A stretch of 6,127 nucleotides of DNA from Muribaculaceae bacterium (lineage in GTDB: Bacteria; Bacteroidota; Bacteroidia; Bacteroidales; Muribaculaceae). Location: assembly GCA_029052265.1 (NCBI GenBank), contig JAIDJJ010000513.1, positions 1-6,127 of the forward strand. Reading direction: 5' to 3'. The notes beneath the pieces are model-generated. The model saw only the letters and a program-made list of their open reading frames with translations. It made no database searches and was not told where the DNA came from. Below, piece after piece: positions 1-6,061 of this stretch (the first letter of the stretch is position 1; each line of letters opens with the position of its first letter). The position numbers and the translations under genes were made by a program.

Positions 1-1767
1 CACATAGTCCATTACGAGAGGTCGCATGAAAGTACCGTCGTTATTGGAGACATCCCAGGATGTGCTGTAGATGTAGGGAAGAAGGCGATAACGTAGGCGG
101 ATCATGTCGGCGATTGCGTCATACCACACTTCTCCCGGATTGCCGAACTGCCAAATTTCGCGCGGCACCTCTGTGCCATGGGAGCGCATCATCGGGCAGA
201 ATGCCCCGAATTGAGCCCAACGGGTGTAAAGTTCTTGGTATTCAGGATTCTTGGCACCGCCTCCGGCATTCCATCTGCCCGCGAAGAACCCGCCTATGTC
301 GCTGTTCCAGTTAGGAATGCCCATGAGAGTGAAATTGAGGGCAGCCGGTATCTGGTTTGCAAGGGCTTCCCAGGTAGACACGACATCTCCGCTCCAGGTG
401 TTAGATCCGAGACGCTGCTGACCGATGTGTCCCGAACGGGTTAGGATCACTACTCTCTTATCTTTATTCTGAGCCTTTTGATGGGTGGCGATACCGGTGT
501 TGTGCATCAGGGAATATGCATTCTTGACGAATCGATACGGTCCTGCTGCTGTCATGACATTGTAGTCGGATTCTTTTCTCTCGATATGGTCAGGTTCGGT
601 AGAATCAAGCCACCATCCGTCGTTGCCGATATAACTGAAGATCCCGTTATTCAGATATTTCCAATAGATATCGCGGGCTTCATTGCTAAATACGTCGTAT
701 GGTTTTGCTCCGCTGTTGGGTGGCCATGTAAGAAAATCAAGGATATGTCCTTTGGAATTTTGTTCCTGATATTGGGGAGTCTTGGGTCCGAAACCGGGCC
801 AGCTTACTATCATAAGCTTTGCATTATTTTTGTGGATTTCGTCAATCCATTTCTTAGGGTCAGGGAAATTGTTACCGTCGAAACATTGACCGTTCCATGC
901 ACTGTCGGTATGGTTGTATTCGGGCCAGTAGCGCCAGTCCTGAATCATGCAGTCGATCGGAATCCCGAGTTTGCGGTATTTTTTGAGAACGTCGAGCGAC
1001 TCCTGTTGAGTGACATAACGTTCCTTGCTTTGGAAGAAGCCGTAAGCCCATAAGGGAATCATCGGGGCGTGTCCGGTCAGTTCTCGCACATCGGCAATAA
1101 TTCCGTCGGGAGTGCCCCCATAAATGAAATAATAATCGGAGGCATCGCCGAGTTGAGAAAATTCCATCAGCTGATTAGTGTCGGTATAATCAGATATGGA
1201 GTAGTTGTCAAGATAAACGGCGTACCCCTTAGTGGGAGACATGAAATAAGGGGAATATGTAAACATATTCTCATTTTGCAGATGATGGGAAGAGTTACGT
1301 CTGTTGAATTTTCCGTCCATGATCTGACCGATGCCATAGACCGGTTCATCTTCATCAAGCATGAAAGAAGTTTTTACGCGATACGTGCCTACACCGCCAT
1401 GGCTTTCCGGAGAGAAAGATGTGGAATAGTCGGAAAGGATTCCGGTGCCGTCAGGTGAAGCAAATTCAACGGCTCCGGTGTTGGTATTGACCGTCACTTT
1501 TACCACATCCGACTGGGCTGTCATAAGATTTCCTGATTTTGCAGTCTTGACGTTTACCTGTTCGGGAGTCTTTATGACAACAAGACTTTCGGGGAGAGAG
1601 GTTACAGACTTGGGGTGTTTGAGCACACGCACGACTGAGGGTGTGTAGAAAGTGACATCTATGTCCATTCCTCTTGCAGAGCATTCCAATTGTGGAGATG
1701 CAGCCCCGGCTGAGAGTGTAAATGCAGCTGTCAGAGCTAACGCAGAGATGATTCCAGATTGTTTCAT
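1..1767 (-). CDS. GH31 family alpha-glycosidase, alpha-xylosidase-like, secreted (C-terminus beyond the left edge)
   Basis: The frame is open from the ATG at 1767 to the window edge, giving 589 codons with no stop or frameshift. Residues 1-23 form a signal peptide (hydrophobic core about 6-20, cleavage near Ala22/Ala23 before SPQ), so the enzyme is exported, probably to the periplasm. A beta-sandwich N-terminal region (about 24-230) precedes the catalytic barrel, which begins near PLWAYGFF (238-245). Barrel landmarks are QDWRYW (276-281), WWLDSTEP with the expected nucleophile Asp388, WSGD with the expected acid/base Asp461, SDIGGF (489-494) and RSH (528-530). GH31 enzymes are retaining exo-acting alpha-glycosidases. 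The LDSTEP form of the nucleophile motif resembles Bacteroidetes alpha-xylosidases more than classical alpha-glucosidases (NDMNEP), but the substrate cannot be fixed from this. No PA14 insert is evident in the N-terminal part. The gene follows the regulator by 76 bp and has its own promoter and repeat cluster. Family call is firm; substrate is uncertain. Confidence 0.93.
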   Translation of the reverse strand, partial: MKQSGIISALALTAAFTLSAGAASPQLECSARGMDIDVTFYTPSVVRVLKHPKSVTSLPESLVVIKTPEQVNVKTAKSGNLMTAQSDVVKVTVNTNTGAVEFASPDGTGILSDYSTSFSPESHGGVGTYRVKTSFMLDEDEPVYGIGQIMDGKFNRRNSSHHLQNENMFTYSPYFMSPTKGYAVYLDNYSISDYTDTNQLMEFSQLGDASDYYFIYGGTPDGIIADVRELTGHAPMIPLWAYGFFQSKERYVTQQESLDVLKKYRKLGIPIDCMIQDWRYWPEYNHTDSAWNGQCFDGNNFPDPKKWIDEIHKNNAKLMIVSWPGFGPKTPQYQEQNSKGHILDFLTWPPNSGAKPYDVFSNEARDIYWKYLNNGIFSYIGNDGWWLDSTEPDHIERKESDYNVMTAAGPYRFVKNAYSLMHNTGIATHQKAQNKDKRVVILTRSGHIGQQRLGSNTWSGDVVSTWEALANQIPAALNFTLMGIPNWNSDIGGFFAGRWNAGGGAKNPEYQELYTRWAQFGAFCPMMRSHGTEVPREIWQFGNPGEVWYDAIADMIRLRYRLLPYIYSTSWDVSNNDGTFMRPLVMDYV

Positions 1768-1773
1768 GGTGTT

Positions 1774-1835
1774 TGAGTGTTGTTGATTCAATGTTGCAAA
1801 ATTAGGGCAATATGTTGAAATGCAGACAACACTCA
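1774..1835 (-). repeat. Imperfect 62-nt palindrome enclosing the GH31 promoter
   Basis: The outer arms 1774-1783 and 1826-1835 are a perfect 10-bp inverted repeat (TGAGTGTTGT / ACAACACTCA). Inside it, 1787-1791 pairs with 1815-1819 and 1794-1797 with 1807-1810, leaving a 9-nt loop that covers most of the -7 box. A transcript reading through from the regulator gene would carry the whole hairpin ending 6 nt before the GH31 start codon; a transcript from the local promoter would carry only one outer arm. No T-tract follows on the minus strand, so it is not an ordinary terminator. Confidence 0.5.
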
Positions 1836-1865
1836 TGTTGAAATCAGGGACAATTATGTTGAAAT
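1791..1865 (-). promoter_or_regulatory. Phased direct repeats, candidate operator for the adjacent AraC-type regulator
   Basis: The 10-mer ATTTCAACAT (minus strand) occurs exactly at 1856-1865, 1835-1844 and 1812-1821. A fourth partial copy, sharing only CAACAT, lies at 1791-1796. Starts are 21, 23 and 21 bp apart, about two helical turns, so all copies face the same side of the DNA. The two promoter-proximal exact copies are also preceded by TTGTC, 3 or 4 nt upstream, which could be the contact of the second helix-turn-helix. AraC-family domains and HTCS regulators are known to bind such direct repeats. The distal copy lies inside the regulator's last codons (residues 755-758), the next begins on the last base of its stop codon, and the proximal exact copy sits between the presumed -33 and -7 boxes. 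That the neighbouring regulator binds here is inference. Confidence 0.6.
1797..1830 (-). promoter_or_regulatory. Probable promoter of the GH31 gene
   Basis: On the minus strand TAATTTTG (1804-1797) matches the Bacteroidetes -7 consensus TAnnTTTG exactly. A GTTG (1830-1827) lies upstream as a weak -33 element with a 22-nt gap, slightly longer than the usual 19-21. The -7 box ends 29 nt before the ATG, so the untranslated leader would be only about 20-25 nt. The -7 half is well supported; the -33 half is not. Confidence 0.65.
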
Positions 1866-4129
1866 TGCGAAGGTTTGCAACCATAACGCTCCTGAAAACA
1901 CTTGCTCATGTAGCTCGTGGAGCTGAATCCGGTCTTCTCTGCGATTTCTGTTATTGACATCGCCCCTTCCTTAAGCAGTGCTGCGGCTTTCCGCAACCGT
2001 ATGTCCCGGATAAAAAGACTCGGGGAGCGGTCGAGCAATGAAGTCAGTTTACGGTAAAGTCCGGTCCTGTCCATGCATAGGTCGGAACTTAATTGAGCAA
2101 CTGAATAACCCGGAGAGTCGAGATTCTGTTCCACCAATTCCATGGCTCGTGCGATAAATGCCTTGTCTTCTTCCGAAAGTTCGGAGGAAGAGTCTTTCTC
2201 TTCGGATTCAGGTTGATGGTCGGAAACCGGAGATTCAGATTTGTATCTGTCGACCTCCTCGATCAACTGACGTATCCTGGATATAAGATAGGTTTCGCGT
2301 TGTTCCGCTTCCATGTGCTTTTTTGTTCGCCGTATATATAGCTTAACTATGATTATGACCGCCAATATAAGAGATATGGCATAAATCGTTTTTGCCCAAG
2401 GAGTGGACCACCAAGGATGACGTATTGTGATTTTTAAAGACGATTCCGGGGAATCGGGCAGATTGCTCAGACGCACCCGGAAAGTGTATTCCCCCGGAGG
2501 GATTGCCGTATAAGTTGTGGTCAGCATCCTGTCTTTCACATCAGCCGACGTTGCCTCTCTCCATTGAGGATCTATCCCTTCAAGCATGAAATAGAACTTG
2601 GGATCGGGACAGGTATAATCCGGATCTGTCACTTCAAAGGTTATGAAATTCTGATTATGAGCAAGGGATATTCCGGATGTTTGGGCAAGAATTTTTTGCA
2701 AAACCACGTCACCGCCGTATTCCTTAAGCGGTTCTATTCTATTTGCATTGATCAGTATTCCGGAAAGGAACGGTTTTGACGTGTGGTTTATGGAGATAGA
2801 GTCTTTGGGGATGAAGATGCTGTAAGAATCGGGTTCGCTGAAAAACACGCCTCCATTGTTTGAAATGAAAGTCGCTCCGCTGCCATATTCTCCTGCATAT
2901 TTTGTAGAGGCATTGTCACTCTCTTCAATTATGATTTCCTCATCCGGGTCTTCGGGAAATAAGAGTCTTGAACTTTTCCCGTTTCTGTTGATCCTGATTG
3001 TGCCGTCGTGTCCTTCAGAAAATGCTGAAATGGTCTGATGGATAGGTTCTTTGTTCCGGTTGTCTTTTAAAATTATGAAATGATTATAAAGATAAGGATT
3101 ATAGAAAAAGATCCCCCTGTTTAAAGTCCCGACCCATATGCCTCCCGATTTGTCAACTGCAATAGAACTTAATTCTGATGCGAGAATATTCCCTGATTGA
3201 GTCCGGATATGCTGTAAATGGGAAACGGCAAATGTCGCGGGATTAATTGAGAGAAGTCCGTCGGTCGTGCTGATAAAGATATCGGAATCTGTCACGGCAA
3301 GTGTGTTAAGCCTAAGATTTGATTCCAATATTTTGCTCCATTTTTGCGATGCCGGGTCAAACATGAAGAATCCGCCTATACCCCCGTTCCGGATTTGATA
3401 AAACTTATGGTCAGCTTCCACCACATGGGAGGTGAAAGAATATTTGGGCTGTTCTTCAGCCGGGTATGCCGCGAGGGAATATAAAATCTTGCCCGATTTC
3501 AGGTCAATACAGCTGACATCGCCGGAACGGTAGAACAGATAAAGGTTGTCATCAGCAGTCACGAGATCAAGCAGATCGCCTTTCACTTTGTCAAGCGGAA
3601 TGGAAAGATCTGTGTCCGGCTGGAGCAAACCGTCGGCGGATACTACCCAGAGTCTACCGGAAGAGTCGGCAAAGAGGTCGAGGGCTTCAACATTTACACC
3701 ACAGTTTCTAAGCGTTGAACCGACATCGGTGGAATAAATCTCGGTACTCAGGTCTACGCATTGAAGTTGATACCGGTTTTTGATCCAAAGATATTTACCA
3801 CTGTGAGTGACATAAAGGTGATGGAATCCGTCATAACCGGTGAGATTGTAATTGTCGCCTGTTACCGAGTAGAGGTGAGAAAACTTCGTACCGTCGAAAA
3901 TATCGATTCCCGATACAGTAGCAAACGCCATTCTTCCATCCGGCAATTGAATTATACTTCTTATCTGAGGATCAGCTTCTCCTGTTATTTTTGAAAACAG
4001 ATAGCCGTTGGAAGAGGCATATATGTTTAAGGCAGGATATATGATCAATATAAGCAGCAATAAGATTTTCCCCGCGTCAAAAGACACGGGGAAACGGGAT
4101 TGTCGGAATGGTTTGATAAGCCCCGGCAT
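1844..4129 (-). CDS. Membrane-spanning one-component regulator: propeller sensor, Y_Y_Y domain, AraC-type DNA-binding domain (HTCS-like, no kinase)
   Basis: 761 residues. A basic N-terminus leads into a hydrophobic segment (about 22-37) acting as signal peptide or anchor. A periplasmic region (about 40-580) has beta-propeller repeats of the Reg_prop type, clearest around SSGRLWVVSADG (156-167) and SGGIWVGT (328-335), then a Y_Y_Y domain (about 492-571). One transmembrane helix (about 581-599) ends in KLYIRRTKK, and a charged, probably coiled-coil stretch follows (603-630). An acidic linker (635-655) leads to an AraC-type domain with two helix-turn-helices (about 677-697 and 725-748). Classical HTCS proteins have a histidine kinase, ATPase and receiver between membrane and AraC domain; none of their motifs is present in the roughly 55-residue gap. 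The sensor is also shorter than the usual two-propeller module. It starts 17 bp after the 88-residue gene, probably on the same transcript. It likely senses a sugar and controls GH31; the ligand is unknown. Confidence 0.9.
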   Translation of the reverse strand: MPGLIKPFRQSRFPVSFDAGKILLLLILIIYPALNIYASSNGYLFSKITGEADPQIRSIIQLPDGRMAFATVSGIDIFDGTKFSHLYSVTGDNYNLTGYDGFHHLYVTHSGKYLWIKNRYQLQCVDLSTEIYSTDVGSTLRNCGVNVEALDLFADSSGRLWVVSADGLLQPDTDLSIPLDKVKGDLLDLVTADDNLYLFYRSGDVSCIDLKSGKILYSLAAYPAEEQPKYSFTSHVVEADHKFYQIRNGGIGGFFMFDPASQKWSKILESNLRLNTLAVTDSDIFISTTDGLLSINPATFAVSHLQHIRTQSGNILASELSSIAVDKSGGIWVGTLNRGIFFYNPYLYNHFIILKDNRNKEPIHQTISAFSEGHDGTIRINRNGKSSRLLFPEDPDEEIIIEESDNASTKYAGEYGSGATFISNNGGVFFSEPDSYSIFIPKDSISINHTSKPFLSGILINANRIEPLKEYGGDVVLQKILAQTSGISLAHNQNFITFEVTDPDYTCPDPKFYFMLEGIDPQWREATSADVKDRMLTTTYTAIPPGEYTFRVRLSNLPDSPESSLKITIRHPWWSTPWAKTIYAISLILAVIIIVKLYIRRTKKHMEAEQRETYLISRIRQLIEEVDRYKSESPVSDHQPESEEKDSSSELSEEDKAFIARAMELVEQNLDSPGYSVAQLSSDLCMDRTGLYRKLTSLLDRSPSLFIRDIRLRKAAALLKEGAMSITEIAEKTGFSSTSYMSKCFQERYGCKPSQFQHNCP

Positions 4130-4146
4130 CCTTCAGTCCGGATGGA

Positions 4147-4413
4147 TCAGTCGGTGAAGACGTATTCCGCGGCAATCGATTCGATCGCTTCCGGATCAGG
4201 TTCCCAGGCACCGGGATTTTCGGTGCTCATCTGTACGAGATCCATCATGGGGTAGTAGTCGCAGTCGGGGAGATCGTTGTCGGGGTCTGCAATTTCCATT
4301 TCCCATGTCAGGGTGTTGATCTGAAGCTGCACGTTGTCAGTATATGCTTCTTCCTCGGCGATGTATTCATTGACGAGAGATGTGAGATTTTCGATGAAGG
4401 CTTTTGTATTCAT
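4147..4413 (-). CDS. Small highly acidic protein of unknown function
   Basis: 88 residues, with no family that I recognise. I count 21 Asp/Glu against a single basic residue (Lys4; no Arg or His), a net charge near -20. Residues 4-24 could form an amphipathic helix (FIENLTSLVNEYIAEEEAY). The middle holds an acidic patch (DPDNDLPDCDYYP, 43-55) and the C-terminus another helix-prone stretch (about 74-85). There is no signal peptide or membrane segment, so it is probably cytoplasmic. I chose the ATG at 4413 over an in-frame ATG at 4464: the extension (MWCEQSEHNLKYLKLKI) is translated from an AT-rich repeat and dyad region and differs in composition, whereas 4413 has the A/T-rich upstream sequence usual in this phylum. 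It ends 17 bp before the regulator and is probably cotranscribed with it, which hints at a functional link but does not prove one. Confidence 0.75.
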   Translation of the reverse strand: MNTKAFIENLTSLVNEYIAEEEAYTDNVQLQINTLTWEMEIADPDNDLPDCDYYPMMDLVQMSTENPGAWEPDPEAIESIAAEYVFTD

Positions 4414-4417
4414 GATT

Positions 4418-4497
4418 TTTAATTTGAGATATTTGAGATTGTGCTCACTTTGTTCGCACCACAATCAAGACTTGGATTTAATTTGGGGATTTGATTT
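4418..4497 (-). repeat. Repeat- and dyad-rich leader upstream of the acidic protein gene
   Basis: This intergenic stretch holds a perfect tandem 9-mer (ATTTGAGAT at 4422-4430 and 4431-4439 on the plus strand). It also holds a 7-bp inverted repeat, GATTGTG (4437-4443) with CACAATC (4460-4466), around a 16-nt loop. TTTAATTTG at 4418-4426 recurs at 4477-4485, each followed within 3-5 nt by ATTTGA, so similar AT boxes flank the dyad. No TAnnTTTG promoter match is visible, and no T-tract follows the dyad. It may be a leader or operator region for the acidic-protein/regulator pair; its function is not known. Confidence 0.4.
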
Positions 4498-4502
4498 CGG
4501 GA

Positions 4503-5108
4503 TTAGAAATCGAACAGGAGGGTTGCCGATATATTCCAGGCATTGGTACGGAGCAGGGCATCCGGATTGCCGGGATAGCTGTCGGCTGCATTGCCGAGCC
4601 CGAAACGGTAGCCTCCGGAGATCTGAATGAAATTCACGATATCGAATCCTATACCGATATCCCATCCCGGTTGCATTTTCTTTGTGGAAAGGGGAGCCTT
4701 GGCATCGTTCCCGATACGGAATGCAACGGATGGTCCGGTATATATCATAGGTCCGAAAAGGTCGTGGAAAGATTTCATCCAGAATTTATATTTAAGATGC
4801 AAAGGCACTTCGATGAAATTTCTTCCGAAACTCACCGGAGCTTTCCCCCCTTCCTTGAGGCGGGTATTATAGCGTGTGTATAGGATGGCTATGTCGGGAG
4901 CGAACCCGCATTTCGGCATCTGGTATTCGAGCACAATACCGCCGGAAAACGCACTTTTGTTTGACAGTGATGCATCCGGTGTGCCGGAAAGCCTCGCAGC
5001 GGCGATATCTCCGCCGAACCGGAACCCATATCGCAGCTGTGCTGACGCCACGCCTGTACAACAAGCCAATATGGATATCATCAACAGGAATCGTAAAGAC
5101 TTTTTCAT
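4503..5108 (-). CDS. Small outer-membrane beta-barrel protein (PorT / OMP_b-brl type)
   Basis: 201 residues. Residues 1-23 are a signal peptide (MKKSLRFLLM..., cleavage at VASA before Gln24). A mature chain of about 178 residues follows, with alternating polar and hydrophobic strands rich in Gly, Tyr and Phe: for example FRFGGDIAAARL near the start, FIEVPLHLKYKF in the middle, and IQISGGYRFGLG and NISATLLFDF at the end. It ends in a C-terminal Phe, the usual recognition mark for outer-membrane barrel assembly. Its length suits an eight-stranded barrel. Many Bacteroidetes paralogues are annotated only as porin family or outer-membrane beta-barrel proteins, so no substrate or partner can be given. 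It lies 75 bp after tyrA with no clear terminator between them, so readthrough from tyrA is possible. Confidence 0.85.
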   Translation of the reverse strand: MKKSLRFLLMISILACCTGVASAQLRYGFRFGGDIAAARLSGTPDASLSNKSAFSGGIVLEYQMPKCGFAPDIAILYTRYNTRLKEGGKAPVSFGRNFIEVPLHLKYKFWMKSFHDLFGPMIYTGPSVAFRIGNDAKAPLSTKKMQPGWDIGIGFDIVNFIQISGGYRFGLGNAADSYPGNPDALLRTNAWNISATLLFDF

Positions 5109-5125
5109 ACTTTGTTAACGGTGTG

Positions 5126-5133
5126 GAAAGATA
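5126..5133 (-). promoter_or_regulatory. Weak candidate -7 element for the outer-membrane barrel gene
   Basis: TATCTTTC on the minus strand differs from TAnnTTTG only in its last base and ends 17 nt before the ATG at 5108. No convincing -33 TTTG lies 19-21 nt further upstream, so this is tentative. The gene may instead depend partly on readthrough from tyrA. Confidence 0.25.
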
Positions 5134-5183
5134 TATATTGAGGTCGTCTTTAATGACTCGTTCTTAAGATTGAGTGTGGAGAC

Positions 5184-5957
5184 TCATTTGATGTTGTTTC
5201 GGAGCTTGGTGAGGAATTTCTTCATTGCCTCGCTGTCGTGATTCTCCACAATGGTCTGCAGTTCGGCAAGTTGGGTGCGTATCTTTTCCAGCTGAAGGGG
5301 TGTGTAGGGGTTGAACATGATTTCGCTGAGCAGATGGTCGTCTTCACTCAACACACCACGGGCTATATCGAAATGACGCTTGAATGTGGTTCCGGGAGCA
5401 TCCTGATGTTTCATGATCCCTGCGAAAACAAATGTGGATGCAAACGGTATTCCGAGAGAATATGCCATGGTCTCGTCATGCTCGTCAAAGGTATATTCCA
5501 CCACATTAAGTTTCAGGTCATTGTAAATGTCTTTAAAAAAGACTCTTCCAAGATGGTCACCTTCCTTGATTATGACGGCGTTTTCGTTACGAAGGTTAGA
5601 AAGGGAAGCGAACGTAGGTCCGAACATGGGATGTGTGCTTACGAAAGGATGTCCCGTCTTTTCATAAAATTCGGGAAGACCTGTCTTAACGGATGCTATG
5701 TCGCTCAGGATTGCGTTCTGTCGGATATATGGCAGCACTGCTTCAAACGCCTGGATAGTATATTTCACGGTCGCGGCGTTCAGCACCATGTCGGGGTCAA
5801 AATCCTTCACTTGCTCAGGAGAAGAGAAGCGCTCGACATTGAAAGTGAACCGCAGACGCTGTGGGTCTGTATCGAAAATTGCCACATCGTGGCGGAAAGA
5901 GAGGAGATCGCAAAAGAAGGAACCCATTTTGCCGGCTCCAAGAATTAATATCTTCAT
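5184..5957 (-). CDS. tyrA: Prephenate dehydrogenase (tyrosine biosynthesis)
   Basis: 257 residues. It converts prephenate and NAD(+) to 4-hydroxyphenylpyruvate, the committed step towards tyrosine, in the cytoplasm. The N-terminal Rossmann fold begins with GAGKMG (7-12), and an acidic residue ends the second strand (Asp29 in VAIFDTDP), which favours NAD over NADP. DIASVK (86-91) and HPMFGP (109-114) follow. The latter matches the motif of E. coli TyrA that carries its catalytic histidine, making His109 the equivalent. DEHDETMA (158-165) begins the helical, dimer-forming C-terminal half. There is no fused chorismate mutase domain and no ACT domain, so it is a short monofunctional form. Other members of the same superfamily are possible, but the HPMFGP and EHD motifs make TyrA the best call. 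It has its own promoter just after a terminator, so it begins a transcription unit. Confidence 0.88.
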   Translation of the reverse strand: MKILILGAGKMGSFFCDLLSFRHDVAIFDTDPQRLRFTFNVERFSSPEQVKDFDPDMVLNAATVKYTIQAFEAVLPYIRQNAILSDIASVKTGLPEFYEKTGHPFVSTHPMFGPTFASLSNLRNENAVIIKEGDHLGRVFFKDIYNDLKLNVVEYTFDEHDETMAYSLGIPFASTFVFAGIMKHQDAPGTTFKRHFDIARGVLSEDDHLLSEIMFNPYTPLQLEKIRTQLAELQTIVENHDSEAMKKFLTKLRNNIK

Positions 5958-5977
5958 CAGTAATTGTTATCAGTTGG

Positions 5978-6010
5978 CAAAATTAATACAAAAAAATCGA
6001 CTCGGCCAAA
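5978..6010 (-). promoter_or_regulatory. Promoter of tyrA
   Basis: On the minus strand TTTG (6010-6007) and TAATTTTG (5985-5978) are separated by 21 nt, a full match to the Bacteroidetes sigma-ABfr pattern. The -7 box ends 20 nt before the ATG at 5957, implying a very short leader with no room for an attenuator or riboswitch. Confidence 0.75.
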
Positions 6011-6030
6011 CGGCAGGGGTATAAAGCATA

Positions 6031-6061
6031 TAAAAAGGAGGCTGCCGTCGGCAACCTCCTT
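6031..6061 (-). terminator. Rho-independent terminator of the gene beyond the right edge
   Basis: On the minus strand 6061-6055 pairs with 6041-6035 (AAGGAGG / CCTCCTT). A G-U wobble (6054/6042) and four more pairs (6053-6050 with 6046-6043) follow, closing a 3-nt loop. Transcription then enters a T-run at 6036-6032. The mismatch seen on the plus strand becomes a wobble only in minus-strand RNA, which supports the orientation. It insulates tyrA from the upstream unit. In one frame the edge sequence reads into a TAA at 6115-6113, which may be that gene's stop, but only four codons are visible. Confidence 0.85.

Noticed and set aside
478..1053. A 191-codon plus-strand reading frame opposite the GH31 catalytic domain
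   Set aside because: The minus strand here encodes the GH31 landmarks QDWRYW and WWLDSTEP without interruption; the plus-strand frame is a shadow.
4414..4464. Seventeen-codon N-terminal extension of the acidic protein from the ATG at 4464
   Set aside because: The extension is translated from the dyad and tandem repeat, its composition is unlike the rest of the protein, and a better start lies at 4413.
4491..4883. A 130-codon plus-strand frame and a short minus-strand frame (4465-4665) over the barrel gene
   Set aside because: Both overlap the beta-barrel gene, which has a signal peptide, strand pattern and terminal Phe. The alternative translations show no coherent domain.
5041..5108. Possible lipobox (ILAC, residues 13-16) in the beta-barrel protein's signal peptide
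   Set aside because: Leu at the -2 position is unusual for a lipobox, and a better signal peptidase I site (VASA before Gln24) follows. A lipid anchor is also unexpected for a barrel ending in Phe.
5171..5186. Small hairpin (TGAGT / ACTCA) at the end of tyrA as a terminator
   Set aside because: The stem is only 5 bp, overlaps the stop codon and is not followed by a T-run on the minus strand.
5238..5948. A 236-codon plus-strand reading frame opposite tyrA
   Set aside because: It lies wholly antisense to a gene with clear TyrA motifs. Its translation is Cys- and His-rich with no domain sense and no promoter or leader of its own.
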